Source: Paenibacillus peoriae (lineage in GTDB: Bacteria > Bacillota > Bacilli > Paenibacillales > Paenibacillaceae). From it: a stretch of 64,000 nucleotides of DNA. The translations under genes and the position numbers were made by a program. Where the stretch lies: NCBI RefSeq assembly GCF_022531965.1, contig NZ_CP092831.1, forward strand, positions 2,799,001 to 2,863,000, given 5' to 3'. The notes under the pieces are model-generated. The model ran no database searches. It had not been told where the DNA came from and was given only the letters and a program-made list of their open reading frames with translations. Below are positions 9,113-19,188 of this stretch, piece by piece. Within the stretch, counting starts at the first letter, position 1, and each line of letters starts with the position of its first letter.

Positions 9113-10315
9113 TCATTTCAACAGTTCGTTAAAAGATTTTTCGAATAATCCTGGACGTGCAAGCTTCATTTTTACATCTATTTTTATATCCATGTTTGCT
9201 AACTCTCCAGGCCACGTCTCTTTTATTTTTTTCCAGTCTTTTGGATACTTGTGATGAATTTTATTTCCAATACCGATAAGGTCGATATTCTTTTGCTGTA
9301 AGGCTTTCCAGCCTTCCTGAATTTGCGATTTGATCGTTTCTGCTGCTTGCATCTGCAATTGATGTGTACTTTGCATATTTTTCATTTCTCTTTGGGAAGA
9401 GGCTGACAGAAGATCACCGGTAGCTTTAACGTCAACGTTTAGGTAATAATGATTTAAATTCTTGATTGGCGTAGCCTTAATCTTGGCTTTCCGGATGAGG
9501 AAAGCGGACGTAACATTTCCATCCACATAGTTTACAGTAGTGTTTTTAATCTGGTTGTTTAACCATGAAACCCCCATACTTTCCTTTTCATTTAGGAAGC
9601 CGACTCTCTTGTCTTTCTGAAAAATGCTTAAACCCGATAACTTGAGTTTACTTTTGGCGGAGGTTTCCTTGAAAACATCAACAGAGTTTAGTTTCTCCGG
9701 CTCTGAACCCTCAAGAGATATTTCTGGAACTCCGGCTGCGCCACTATCGGAGCTAATTTTCGAAATAAATTCATACATGGATATTGCGGGGTAGATTGAT
9801 CCTAATTTGCTATCTCTTTCTATAATCTTTTCTAAAGCTTGACCAGGAATTTTCTCTGGTGGTACAAGCTTTTTTAAAAAATCACGAGCCTCTCCGTTGG
9901 CAATGAATACTTTTACAGTTTCTCGTGAATCAAGGTTGCGGAGGTAAATATCAATAATCTCTTCAATGCCTTGTTCTGCTGCTTTTTTTCCAATAACGAG
10001 TATATTATTTTGGGCAAAATATAGTTTACGCGGGTATTCCAGGCTACTCTTCGTAACGGTTTCTCTCAATGTTTTTCCATGTGTAGAAAAGGTATGTACA
10101 GCGCTTTGCGATGCCCCGGTGGAAGAACCACCTGATCCAGTCGTCATAGCTGATGGAATTATGATTTGATAGGTATTGATCCAGTCGCCCTTATGGCCAT
10201 CAATTCCAGTTGCTGTTGTGATGGCTAATTCGTTCAATTCTGTACGATCTACGCACCCTGTAAGTAATAACCCTGCAATAAACAGAACATAACTAACTCT
10301 TAATTGCCGCACCAT
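9113..10315 (-). CDS. spore germination lipoprotein, GerAC/GerKC family
   Basis: Lipoprotein subunit of the germinant receptor, 400 residues. The signal peptide ends in LLTGC (lipobox Cys ~21), followed by the family's start of the mature protein, DRTELNELAI. The middle and C-terminal parts show the family blocks YFAQNNILVIGKKAAEQGI and GWKALQQKNIDLIGIGNKIH. It lies between the A and B subunit genes with 9- and 28-base gaps and is presumably co-transcribed during sporulation. Confidence 0.92.
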   Translation of the reverse strand: MVRQLRVSYVLFIAGLLLTGCVDRTELNELAITTATGIDGHKGDWINTYQIIIPSAMTTGSGGSSTGASQSAVHTFSTHGKTLRETVTKSSLEYPRKLYFAQNNILVIGKKAAEQGIEEIIDIYLRNLDSRETVKVFIANGEARDFLKKLVPPEKIPGQALEKIIERDSKLGSIYPAISMYEFISKISSDSGAAGVPEISLEGSEPEKLNSVDVFKETSAKSKLKLSGLSIFQKDKRVGFLNEKESMGVSWLNNQIKNTTVNYVDGNVTSAFLIRKAKIKATPIKNLNHYYLNVDVKATGDLLSASSQREMKNMQSTHQLQMQAAETIKSQIQEGWKALQQKNIDLIGIGNKIHHKYPKDWKKIKETWPGELANMDIKIDVKMKLARPGLFEKSFNELLK

Positions 10316-10324
10316 TGATCTCTC

Positions 10325-11941
10325 CTATTTTTGGGTATCAGACTTGTCATTATTTTTGATTTCATCCGAACTAGCAGGGTATTGGTGAGCTGCCTGTCTT
10401 GTCTGGTTATGGCCTGATTTTTCGCTAGGTCTGGTTTTCATAGCCCACCACGGAGCTCTGATGATAAGGTCCTTCATATTAGATTTAAAGGTGGGGCTGT
10501 AGGGCACAAAATAATCAACTCCGAATGATTTGAGAGATACAAGATGAACAAGAAGGGGGATAATTCCTATCAGAATACCGAATAAGCCCAGAGCCCCCGC
10601 CAGTAGCATAAGTGCAAAACGCAACAACCTGACTGCTGAAGCCATACCAAAATACGGGATGACAAAGTTCGATATAGCAGTGAAGGCAACAACGATAACC
10701 ATTGCACCTGAGACCAGTCCGGCTTGCACCGCTGCCTGCCCGATAACCAGAGCTCCTACAATGGAAACGGCTGGTCCGATGACCCGTGGCATTCGCACAC
10801 CTGCTTCACGAATCACTTCAAACATCAATTCCATCATTAATGCTTCAATTAATGCAGGAAAAGGAGTTCCTTCCCGTTGAGCCATCAGCGTAATTAACAG
10901 CGTGGTGGGGATCATTTCCTGTTGGAAAGTCGTCAAGGCTATAAATAGAGAGGGAAGCAACAATGAGACTAGAAAAGATACCACACGAAGAGCCCTTAAA
11001 AAAGTTGAAATGTCATATCTCTGGTAGTAGTCTTCGGCCGTTTGAAAGAAATTGAAGAAAGTTACAGGTGCAATCAGAGCGAATGGCGTCCCATCAACCA
11101 GAACAGCTACTTGTCCGTCTAAAAGGCTACCTGCGACAGTATCCGGACGCTCTGAGTTTAGCATGGTGGGAAAGAGACTAAGTGGTTCATCCTGTATGAA
11201 TTCTTCGATATAGCCACTTTCAAGTATGCTGTCTGTATCAATGGATTGAAGCCGTTTTGTAATTTCCCGTATTACTTCTGGATTAGCGACATTTTCAATG
11301 TAAGCTAATATGACTTTAGTTTGTGTATATCGTCCAATAACGTGACTTTCAAATTTAAGGTCAGGTGTCCGCAATTTTCTTCTGATCAGTGTAATGTTAG
11401 TTGAGACATCCTCTGTAAATCCTTCTTTAGGACCCCGTACTACGGTCTGAGTACTGGGTTCCTGAATAGCCCGTCTTACTCCGCCTGCGATGGAAACTGC
11501 CAAAGCATAGTTGTTTCCGTTGATGACAATGACAGCATTCCCGGAGAGAATGGCTTGATATACCTCATTTTGCGAATGTATCATTTGAATATTTCCTGCT
11601 GGAATTGTCTTCTTTAATAGAGAGACCGTGCTATTTTCACCAAGCTTAGAGGAAGATTCAGAGAGTTTTTCTGTAATTAAACCTTCCATTAAATCGGAAA
11701 GTAAGTTTTGATCAATTAATCCCTCGATATAACATACTGCGAGATGACCGGCATGGGCAGGATTTTCGGAAAAATTACGAATGATAAAATCAGGACCTTG
11801 TCCGAGTTTCGATTTGAGTAAAGACAGAGTTTGGGGCAATGACGGATTAATGGGGTCAGTTGTTTGCTGATTGGACTTTTCACTATCTTGTCTACGCCTT
11901 CTTTCAGGTCTCAGAACGTTTCTAAACCAACCTAACAACAC
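10325..11941 (-). CDS. spore germination protein, GerAA/GerKA family
   Basis: Largest germinant-receptor subunit, 538 residues. The N-terminal soluble part (to ~residue 290) contains the IRRKLRTPDLKFESHVIGRY region; the following membrane part includes LLPSLFIALTTFQQEMIPT and RMPRVIGPAVSIVGALVIGQ, both hallmark stretches. The start is GTG at 11941-11939 preceded on the minus strand by AAGGGGG. It is the first gene of the operon. A forespore-specific (sigma G) promoter is expected in the 100 bases upstream, but I could not identify boxes convincingly. Confidence 0.92.
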   Translation of the reverse strand: MLLGWFRNVLRPERRRRQDSEKSNQQTTDPINPSLPQTLSLLKSKLGQGPDFIIRNFSENPAHAGHLAVCYIEGLIDQNLLSDLMEGLITEKLSESSSKLGENSTVSLLKKTIPAGNIQMIHSQNEVYQAILSGNAVIVINGNNYALAVSIAGGVRRAIQEPSTQTVVRGPKEGFTEDVSTNITLIRRKLRTPDLKFESHVIGRYTQTKVILAYIENVANPEVIREITKRLQSIDTDSILESGYIEEFIQDEPLSLFPTMLNSERPDTVAGSLLDGQVAVLVDGTPFALIAPVTFFNFFQTAEDYYQRYDISTFLRALRVVSFLVSLLLPSLFIALTTFQQEMIPTTLLITLMAQREGTPFPALIEALMMELMFEVIREAGVRMPRVIGPAVSIVGALVIGQAAVQAGLVSGAMVIVVAFTAISNFVIPYFGMASAVRLLRFALMLLAGALGLFGILIGIIPLLVHLVSLKSFGVDYFVPYSPTFKSNMKDLIIRAPWWAMKTRPSEKSGHNQTRQAAHQYPASSDEIKNNDKSDTQK

Positions 11942-12042
11942 AAGTTAACCCCCTTGCTTTATTGATAAAGCATATTTTATCCTCTAAGACCTAAAATATA
12001 CTTCTTAAGAGCAGTTGATTCCAAAGTTAACCATTAAAATCT

Positions 12043-12098
12043 AAAAAATCAAAAGCGAGCGCCGTCCAACAGAGGAGAGCGCCCGCTTTTGATTTTTT
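12043..12098 (-). terminator. strong terminator hairpin after the metal-dependent hydrolase gene
   Basis: Perfect 15-bp stem AAAAAATCAAAAGCG / CGCTTTTGATTTTTT around a GC-rich loop. On the minus strand it ends in T-rich sequence, so it terminates the gene at 12125-12814 and insulates the germination operon. Confidence 0.8.
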
Positions 12099-12124
12099 GG
12101 AAATAACTAAATTCAACTAGCAGG

Positions 12125-12814
12125 TCAGGGAATCAACTCGAGCCCTTCTCCCGATTCCAACACTTTCCCTACCCCTTCCTTTAGAAGCGAGGCGAAGTAG
12201 TGAGGGTCTTGTTTGATATGAGGGAACGTATTGAAATGGATCGGCACAACTTGTTTCGCTTGAAGCCATTCAGTTGCCAGCGCAGCATCTTCTGGACCCA
12301 TAGTATGGTTGTCTCCGATCGGCAGAAATGCCAAATCGATATTGCTGAGTTCTCCAATCACCTTCATATCGTAGAACAAACCTGTGTCTCCTGCGTGGTA
12401 AATCGTTCTGCCCTCTGCTGTGAACAGAATCCCTGTAGGCATTCCCGTATAGATGATTGTTTTAGTCTCCAGATTAACGAGGCTTGAGCTATGAAAAGCC
12501 TGGGTTAATTTCACTTTTCCAAATTCGAATTGATAAGCTCCCCCAATGCTCATGGCGTGGGTTCGTACACCTTGCCAACTGAGAACATCCGCTAGCTCTG
12601 CCGATGCGATTACCAGCGCGTCATTTCGTTTTGCAATTTCCACAGTATCTCCAACATGATCCCCGTGGCCATGGGTCAGAAGGATTACATCAGCCTGCAC
12701 GTCGGCTGCTTCCAGATCGGTGTTGGAGTTGCCTGTAATAAAAGGATCAATAAGAATAATTGTGCCATGGGTTTCGATTTTTACAACGGAATGTCCATGA
12801 TAAGATACTTTCAT
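12125..12814 (-). CDS. UPF0173-type metal-dependent hydrolase (metallo-beta-lactamase fold)
   Basis: 229-residue cytoplasmic metallo-beta-lactamase-fold hydrolase of the UPF0173 (YtkL-like) family. Metal ligands are visible as [10 protein letters not shown] (~48-57), a later YHAGDTG and the C-terminal HFNTFP. No signal peptide is seen. The substrate of this family is not firmly established, so only the hydrolase class can be assigned. It is a single gene with its own terminator; the flanking redox genes lie 111 bases upstream on the same strand. Confidence 0.88.
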   Translation of the reverse strand: MKVSYHGHSVVKIETHGTIILIDPFITGNSNTDLEAADVQADVILLTHGHGDHVGDTVEIAKRNDALVIASAELADVLSWQGVRTHAMSIGGAYQFEFGKVKLTQAFHSSSLVNLETKTIIYTGMPTGILFTAEGRTIYHAGDTGLFYDMKVIGELSNIDLAFLPIGDNHTMGPEDAALATEWLQAKQVVPIHFNTFPHIKQDPHYFASLLKEGVGKVLESGEGLELIP

Positions 12815-12925
12815 TTTTCTTCCCCCTTGGTCAAATCGGCGGTGCCGGGTTTATTCAGATTAATGTGATGTAACAAACCATTGCCACGATATTGACTAAT
12901 CTCCAATCGCTATCGAAACATACTC

Positions 12926-13561
12926 TTAGAAATTCTTCGCAGCATTGCGCGCTTTTTCAATTGCTTCGGCTTTGATTTGGGGAGCGCGGTCTCCCGCCGT
13001 GGACAGACCTTCCACAAATAGGCTATCAAAGTCTGTTACGCCGACAAAATTCAAAACCGTCTTCAAATGACGGCTTCCATTCTCGCGTTCCGCCACAGGA
13101 CCTTCCGAATAGATGCCGCCGCTAGCTTGAATGTGGAATGCTTTTTTGTTATGCAGCAGTCCAACGGGGCCATTCTCCGTGTATTTGAATGTTTTGGCTC
13201 TGACGCAAAAGGAATCAATGTATGCCTTCAATACCGGAGGGTAAGAAAAGTTCCACATGGGTGTAACGAACACGTACTTGTCCGCAGTGACAAACTCTTC
13301 GAGCAAATGATTCAGTTGGGTTATTTTTTCTTGATGCGCGGCAGTCAATTGATCAAACGATGCTCCCGTTTGAAGCTTGCCCCATGCCTCCAATACATCT
13401 GCATCGATATGCGGAATGTCTCGTTGATACAGATCTACGTGCACAATCTTATCTTCTGGGTGACTTTCTTGATAGGCTTGTACAAATTGCTCGCCAACGG
13501 AAAGGCTGTAAGATGCTTCAGGATTACCAGGATGCGCAGTGATATAAAGAATAGTCGACAT
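12926..13561 (-). CDS. FMN-dependent NADH azoreductase / quinone reductase
   Basis: 211-residue flavodoxin-fold oxidoreductase of the AzoR family, which uses FMN and NADH for two-electron reduction of quinones and azo compounds. Family blocks are the N-terminal phosphate-binding ITAHPGNPEASYS, the flavin-site MWNFSYPPVLKAYID and the nicotinamide-side QASGGIYSEG. It lies 37 bases behind the tautomerase gene and forms a two-gene - strand operon with it. A homologue at 17113 lies on the other side of the STAND regulator and is broken. Confidence 0.9.
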   Translation of the reverse strand: MSTILYITAHPGNPEASYSLSVGEQFVQAYQESHPEDKIVHVDLYQRDIPHIDADVLEAWGKLQTGASFDQLTAAHQEKITQLNHLLEEFVTADKYVFVTPMWNFSYPPVLKAYIDSFCVRAKTFKYTENGPVGLLHNKKAFHIQASGGIYSEGPVAERENGSRHLKTVLNFVGVTDFDSLFVEGLSTAGDRAPQIKAEAIEKARNAAKNF

Positions 13562-13598
13562 AATTATATTTTCTCTCCTTCTTATATAAAATTACGAT

Positions 13599-13982
13599 TT
13601 AAACAATAAAAGGGGCGATGCCGTTGCCATAAGACCAGTTGTCTTTCGTGACTTCAATTAAATTGATAAAAACATCCTCGGTTCTAATGTTGCACTGCTC
13701 ATGCAGTTGTTCAGCTAATGCCGCATAGAACTCTTTTTTTACTTCAGACGATCTGCCGACATTCAAAATGATTTGAACGATGAGAAATCCATCGCTTCTT
13801 TCAATGTCCAGACAGTTTGGATCAAAGTTGAAGTTCTCTCGGTTGTGTTCCTCGATAATCAAAAAACGATCATTTTCAGGCACTTGCAGCTTGTCCACGA
13901 TCGTTTGCGAGACGGCCTCTTTAATACGGGCTTTAGCTTCGCTCGAACGTCCTTCCAACGTGACGATACGCGTTAAAGGCAT
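13599..13982 (-). CDS. tautomerase family protein
   Basis: 127-residue protein of the 4-oxalocrotonate tautomerase superfamily (longer fused form). It begins Met-Pro, leaving the catalytic N-terminal proline after Met removal, and carries the EEHNRENFNFDPNC block typical of this clade. The start is fixed by GAGGAGGTAAT upstream on the minus strand. It heads the operon with the azoreductase and faces the regulator gene across an intergenic region that contains a palindromic site, which suggests local control. The true substrate is unknown. Confidence 0.85.
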   Translation of the reverse strand: MPLTRIVTLEGRSSEAKARIKEAVSQTIVDKLQVPENDRFLIIEEHNRENFNFDPNCLDIERSDGFLIVQIILNVGRSSEVKKEFYAALAEQLHEQCNIRTEDVFINLIEVTKDNWSYGNGIAPFIV

Positions 13983-14036
13983 GTAGATTACCTCCTCTTT
14001 TTGTTGATATGCTTTATTCTATCTGTTAAAATCCAG

Positions 14037-14072
14037 AACACGAATGTACATGAGTTCGTGTTAGTTCGTGTC
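14037..14072. promoter_or_regulatory. candidate operator: inverted plus direct repeat in divergent promoter region
   Basis: AACACGAA (14037-14044) and TTCGTGTT (14055-14062) form a perfect 8-bp inverted repeat with a 10-base spacer. TTCGTGT recurs at 14065-14071, ten bases on, one helical turn. The site lies between the tautomerase operon and the STAND regulator and could be bound by that regulator's XRE domain (inference). Confidence 0.5.
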
Positions 14073-14106
14073 AGAGATGCTCAAACTATTGAAGCCAGGT
14101 GATAAG

Positions 14107-16637
14107 ATGGAAGACGAAAAATCTTTGAAAGATTGGCCCCATGATTGGATTAAAAAAATTCGTTCCAGGCCCGCTAGACATAACCTTTCCAAACGAACAC
14201 GGCAAGTTGACTTGGCAAGGCAAGTTGGCGTCGATCCACGAACCGTTCAACAGTGGGAGAACGGAGATCGTCTTCCCAGCGTTGGCAGCCTCAAACGTTT
14301 GATTCAAGTCTTTTTGGAGGAAGGACTCTTCCTGGAGGGAGCCCAGCGGAAAGAGGCTGAGGAGCTTTGGCTTGCAGTAAAACGCTTTTCGGAAGTGCGC
14401 TCTGCAACAAAACGGGAGTTTCCGGATTTTGATGTCACTTGGTTTGAAACCGTTGCTTCGTTCGAAGGTTCCGCGCAGGAAGGTCGGGTTGCCACGCAAG
14501 CCGTTTCACTTGCAAGGCAAAGTCAGTTACCGAAGCCTCCTTCTCTCTTTATAGGAAGAAACCAATCCATGGCTGACCTGAAAGAACAGCTGAAGTTCCA
14601 TTCCCTTGTGTCAATCGTAGGACCCGGAGGGATAGGGAAAACATCACTTGCTGTTCGAGTCGCTTCAACGCTTGCTGAAACGTATCCGGACGGTATTTGG
14701 ATGTTCGAATTCGGCGCCGTAAAGGATCATCATTTTTTGGGCCAGTATCTGTTATCCACTATGGGACTGCAAAATCAAGGGAATCGAACTGATCTCCAAA
14801 CCATATTAGATGTAATCTCCGAGAAAAGAATGATGTTTATTTTCGACAACTGCGAACACATCATTGATGCATGCGCGGCTTTAGCTGAATCACTCCTGAT
14901 GGCTGCGCCAACACTAAGCATCATGGTCACGAGCCGAGAAGCCTTGAACATTTCGGGGGAATACGTCTATCGGATTCCCCCGTTATCCTTTCCAGGTGAG
15001 GAGTATTCGCTGGAGGTGCTTTCCGAAGAAGAAATCAAGGAATTTGAAGCCGTGCAACTGTTTATGGAACGCGCGCTTTTGGTTGCTCCTAAGCTTCAAC
15101 CCACGCTGGCAAACTTGCAGCTTGTAGGTGCCATATGCAAAAAATTAGAAGGGATTCCGTTAGCCATTGAGCTTGCGGCTTCCAGAATGAGTATGTTGAC
15201 ATTAGAACAGATGGAAGAACGTCTGGCGAGTCTGCTGACATTATTGACTGCTGGAAAACGAAATGCTGTGCCTCGGCAAAAAACGCTGAAATCTACAATC
15301 GATTGGAGCTACGATCTACTAACCGGCAAGGAGCAACTGCTTCTGAGAAGGCTCAGTGTATTTTCGGGAGGGTTTACGTTGGAGGCAGTGGAGCGGATCT
15401 GTAGCTGCGAACCCACATTGCCCACCCGTGATGATAAACTTGCTCGGGAAGATATGCTTGATCTGTTATCCGGACTGGTCAACAAGTCACTCGTCTCAAT
15501 CGAAACCAGTGATGACTACCGCTACATCCGTTATTTCATGCTGGAAGCCATTAAGGAATATGCTGGCGAGAAGATGCGGGAAGAAACTGACGGCCGTAAC
15601 AGACATGTTCTTCTTGAACGTCATGCTCAATATTACAGCCAAATTTTGAATCGTGCCGAGGCCAAGTTCAGGACTCGAGAGCGTGATGCCTGCCTTGATG
15701 AAGTGAGACAAGAATATGCAAACCTGCGCTCAGCCATGCAATGGTGTTATCAGAATGATGCACATACCAACTCAATTGGATTTCATATGGTTTCAAACCT
15801 TTACTGGTTCTGGCTTCATGAAGGCAGATTAAAGGAGGGGATTTTTTGGCTTAATCGTTTTCTGGAAAGTACCGTTCATAAAGAACTGCCTGGTGGAGAT
15901 TTTGCCAAAGCATTGCATGGGCGGGGCGTCATTCAATTGGTTCAAGGAAACGTTGAAGAAGCCATGGTTTCAGCTGCACGCAGCGCTGAGCTCGCCCGTG
16001 ATCTGAACCATTCTGCACAATTAGCCTCTTCTCTTCGTCTCATGGCATTTATTTATATCAACCAGCTACTTTTGAAAGATGCCGAGCCTCTCGTTAAGGA
16101 GAGCGTTGATATTGCCAGGAAAACGAAGGACATGTGGAATTTGGCGGCTTCGTTGCATGCTTACGGAAAGCTAAAGCTGGAACAAAAGGAGTATCATGAA
16201 GCATCCATGCTTCTAAAAGAGAGCGTGTACTTCTTCGAATCGGTTCAGGATAAATGGGAAGTATCCGGTCCGTACGAAAGCCTCGGTTATGCTGCCTTGA
16301 AACTTGGGCAGACCGATCAATCCATTGAATGCTTCAAAAATAGCATTGCGATCAGCCAAATTTACAAAGGGACATGGATTCTCTCTCGCGGAATAGAAGG
16401 GTTGGCTATAGCTTTATGGGCAAAGAAGGCTTTCCAGAAGCGGTCATCCTTCTGAGTGCTGCTGAGAAATGTCGCGAAAGCTTCGGAGGTGCTGCCGTTC
16501 CGAATTTTCCCGTGGAGCATAATGCAGTGCTTCTTGATCTTCAACATGTTTTAATTGAACAGGAAATACGCGATATTTGGAACAAAGGAAAGAGTCTAAC
16601 GAAAGACCAGATTCTCGCATATTCTTTAGAAACTTAG
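14107..16637 (+). pseudogene. XRE-HTH / NB-ARC (STAND) / TPR regulator, frameshifted near the C-terminus
   Basis: STAND-type signal-transduction regulator. Order: an XRE-like helix-turn-helix (RQVDLARQVGVDPRTVQQWE), an NB-ARC ATPase with P-loop GPGGIGKTS and Walker B MMFIFDNCEH, a winged-helix segment, then helical TPR-like repeats. The frame from 14068 (GTG) stays open to 16455, but AGGTGA at 14097-14102 supports the start ATG 14107, and the GTG would lie inside the palindromic site. At ~16420 the frame breaks: the expected family ending (GFPEAVILLSAAEKCRESFG ... to TAG 16637) continues in another frame. One missing A in the GCAAAGAAGG stretch explains it. About 70 C-terminal residues are replaced by 7, so the protein may still be partly functional. 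Confidence 0.8.
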
Positions 16638-16714
16638 GTGTGCAAGCCTCCCTGAAAATCTGATCGTCCAAACGATGGACAGCCTCATTGACAACACGAA
16701 CAAGGTGATAGTAC

Positions 16715-16784
16715 AAAGAAACCGTTCCTTTCGTAAATGGTGGGTCGCACTTCCATTTACCAAGACGGTTTCTTTTTGTTTTAC
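16715..16784 (+). terminator. intrinsic terminator after STAND regulator
   Basis: Outer stem AAAGAAACCGT (16715-16725) / ACGGTTTCTTT (16765-16775), inner stem GTAAATGG / CCATTTAC, followed by a T-rich tail. Confidence 0.75.
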
Positions 16785-16876
16785 ATCTTTGAGAAAAGCG
16801 GTCTTCCTGTGGGGCATGCAGTTTATGAACGGCCAATAAAAGTCAAAAAATTGGTGTCTGCATTTCATGATCCTTC

Positions 16877-16906
16877 TTGACACTCATTTTTTTCTGTAAC
16901 TATAAT
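16877..16906 (+). promoter_or_regulatory. sigma-A promoter of second azoreductase gene
   Basis: TTGACA at 16877-16882 and TATAAT at 16901-16906, both perfect, with an 18-base spacer. It points toward the azoreductase at 17113. Confidence 0.7.
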
Positions 16907-17112
16907 GATTACATTAAGAAGGGAGTTAGTAATGATAATATTCAGCGATTTTCAATAGGACTCGAAAAAGTTCCACTGCTGAATGTTTACCAGACAGTGG
17001 AAGTCATGGAGTAGGGGAAGCTCTTTCATATCCACGAACAGCATAGCTAGAATTGCTATTAATAGCATTGTATCCTCAATTATTTTAATCATAACATAGG
17101 AGTGGATTTATC

Positions 17113-17762
17113 ATGGCAACTGTATTGTACGTAACCGCGCATCCTTTAAAAGACGGTACATACAGCTTATCAGTCGGCAAACAGTTTATCGAAACCTATC
17201 AGGAGGCCAATCCAGGAGATGAGGTCATTCATTTGGACCTGTATCGCATGGATCTTCCGCAAATCGACGCCGATCTTCTAAGACGCTGGGGGCAGCCACC
17301 AAGTGGTCTTTCTTTCGATGAACTGAGCGAGGGATCGAAGGTCAAAGCGGTGCGAATGCGCGAGATTGCGGACCAATTCATGACTGCGGATAAAATCGTC
17401 ATTGTCAATCCGGTATGGAATTATTCTTTCCCGTCGGTTCTGAAAGCGTACATTGACGCGGTTATAGTTCCGGGAAAAACTATTAAGCGAGCCGATAATG
17501 GGCTGCGGGGTTTGTCCGGTTTGATTGGGACGCAGCAGGACAAAAAAGTGATGCACATTCAGGCTTCCGGCACGGTCTCTCCCATGGGAAGTTCAAAGAT
17601 GTAGAGCACAGCCATAGTTATGTAAAAGCTATCATGAATTTACTGGGCATTGACGATGTGCAGGCTATCTTTGTTGAAGGTATCAGTGAGCAGCCGGACC
17701 AAGCGCAGAGCATAAAGGAATCAGCAATCCGGCAAGCCATATTGGCAGCCAAAGCGTTTTGA
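17113..17762 (+). pseudogene. second FMN-dependent NADH azoreductase, frameshifted
   Basis: Paralogue of the azoreductase at 12926-13561. Residues 1-~160 are in frame from ATG 17113: phosphate-binding VTAHPLKDGTYS, flavin-site VWNYSFPSVLKAYIDA, QASGTVSPMG. The frame then ends at TAG 17604, but the remaining ~55 residues (FKDVEHSHSYVKAIMNLLGI to AAKAF) continue in another frame to TGA 17760-17762. The total length of 650 bases is one short of a multiple of three, which fits a single-base deletion near 17590. The missing part is the C-terminal helix region, so the product is probably inactive. A hairpin terminator follows. Confidence 0.8.
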
Positions 17763-17784
17763 TGTGACAGCCTAAAGAAAAAAC

Positions 17785-17830
17785 GGAAAAATTCCAGGAT
17801 TTTTTTCTGGTTTTTCTTTCTCTTTTTTGA
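17785..17830 (+). terminator. terminator after second azoreductase
   Basis: GAAAAA with CCAG pairs with CTGG and TTTTTC, bulged stem, followed by T-rich sequence. Confidence 0.5.
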
Positions 17831-17991
17831 CCATGATGGGGGAATGTATTGTTGTTACACCTGATGTACGTTACCCAAATAAGTTGCATTATTACAATCC
17901 TTGATACTTAAGGCAATTCCTTTGTTTTGGCGGCCACAATGCGGTCATCATTATGGAGCCGCTATGAGCCATAAGTGGAAATATAATGGTT

Positions 17992-18040
17992 AAACCCCAG
18001 GGACCTTATCCATCTGGAAGAAGCCCTGAGGTTTTTTGTT
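17992..18040 (+). terminator. terminator-like hairpin in degenerate region
   Basis: AAACCCCAGGG (17992-18002) pairs with CCCTGAGGTTT (18024-18034) with one mismatch, followed by TTTTTT. No intact + strand gene precedes it, so it may be left from a lost gene. Confidence 0.5.
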
Positions 18041-18743
18041 ATTGAGCAGGGAGGTCTTGCCTGTAGTAATACGAAGCGGTCTCAAAATCTTTTTGGTGAT
18101 AATAAGCTTCAGCTATAAGGATATACAATTCACTCATTTTTTTGTGCGCTTGCTTTTGTTATTGAGTTGGGCTTTTAAATCCAGGTTCATATTTATATGC
18201 AAAAAATCATCACAGATCCTTTCTGCTTCTTCAATGTTTTGAATATCAATATATAGCTTTTAACGCAAAAGTAATCTCATCCAAATGGCAGTGAAAGATG
18301 CCAAGGTTGAGAAGAACATCGACATAAAGTAGTTTGTCGACTGTAAATAGCTTGGTCAGCAGCAAAGCATATGATTTGGCTCTAATATCGTAATCAAAAG
18401 GAGGCGCATGCTGAATGATATTTTCAATATATTCGTAGGCTTTTTCCATATCGTTAGATAACCAGTAATACCTTGCATAAAGTAATTGTTGCTTGGCTTT
18501 TAAATTAGCATCTTCCTCTGTGATTTCTATACTCTTTATTATGTTTAGAAACTCATTTAACAAATTGCTTTCAAGATATTGTTCCGCCCTTACCAATTGA
18601 GTAGGAATGGAGGGAGGAGGAGAAACGGTTTCCGAGGCCACTTCTTCTAAGAGAAAAGTAATAGAGCAATTTAATCGCTCCGCAAGCTTGCTAATGATCT
18701 CAAAAGAGGGCATCGCATTTCCTTTCTCAATTTGACTAATCAA
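18039..18743 (-). pseudogene. XRE-family regulator with TPR-like C-terminus, 5'-truncated and frameshifted
   Basis: Remnant of a PlcR/NprR-like XRE regulator. The surviving N-terminus starts inside the helix-turn-helix (ISQIEKGNAMPSFEIISKLA), so about the first 25 residues are gone. The frame runs to TGA 18246, continues in a second frame (IDIQNIEEAERICDDFLHIN) and, after a run of seven A, in a third (MSELYILIAEAYYHQKDFET) to TAA 18041-18039. Two indels plus the truncation show decay. The 5' break at ~18743 abuts directly on an oxidoreductase remnant on the other strand, so a deletion or rearrangement joined them. Confidence 0.75.
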
Positions 18744-18970
18744 TATCAGATGATGAATTCACCCGCAGCTGGTTAGCAGCAGGGATAAGCAAGGATTATG
18801 CTGAGATCATGACCGGACTCGACCGTAAAATTCGCGAGGAAGGAGCGGAAGATCTAAGTACTGATACTGTAATGAGGGTGACTGGGAAGGCGCCTGTCTC
18901 CTTCCAACAATTTGCACAGAGACACGCAGGAATCTGGATGCGGGAATTAGACAGTACTATGACATTTTAG
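18740..18970 (+). pseudogene. C-terminal remnant of NAD(P)-binding (NmrA/SDR-like) oxidoreductase
   Basis: 76 codons open to TAG 18968-18970 with no start. The sequence (SISDDEFTRSWLAAGISKDY, then TDTVMRVTGKAPVSFQQFAQ) matches the usual ending of NmrA-like NAD(P)H-binding proteins, including the T-G-x-x-P-x-S-F-x-x-F-A motif. The Rossmann part is absent. Its left end coincides with the broken 5' end of the XRE regulator. Confidence 0.65.
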
Positions 18971-19188
18971 CCAAACTCAAACAGCGTGCACCAAGCTTGG
19001 AAAATTCCCTTGGAATCCTCGGCACTTCGCGTAGATATTTGTGTGTCCCAGCTTCCAACTGACAAAACCGAAAATATCTAGTTACGAACACAAGCTGAGA
19101 ATTGCGCTAACAGAGATGCTCGTTGAATAAATTAGTCTAAATCTTCTATTAGAAACAGACTAGAATTATTGCTTTAATAGGGGGGATT

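Larger units (their letters stand above)
16638..17112 (+). other. intergenic region with terminator and promoter
   Basis: 475 bases. They hold a large hairpin (16715-16784) and a sigma-A promoter (16877-16906), then GGGAG and an 8-codon reading frame at 16932-16958 (MIIFSDFQ) that could be a leader peptide or a remnant. Nothing else is recognisable up to the azoreductase start. Confidence 0.5.

Noticed and set aside
16444..16836. 130-codon minus-strand frame
   Set aside because: It runs across the terminator hairpin and antisense to the frameshifted end of the STAND regulator.
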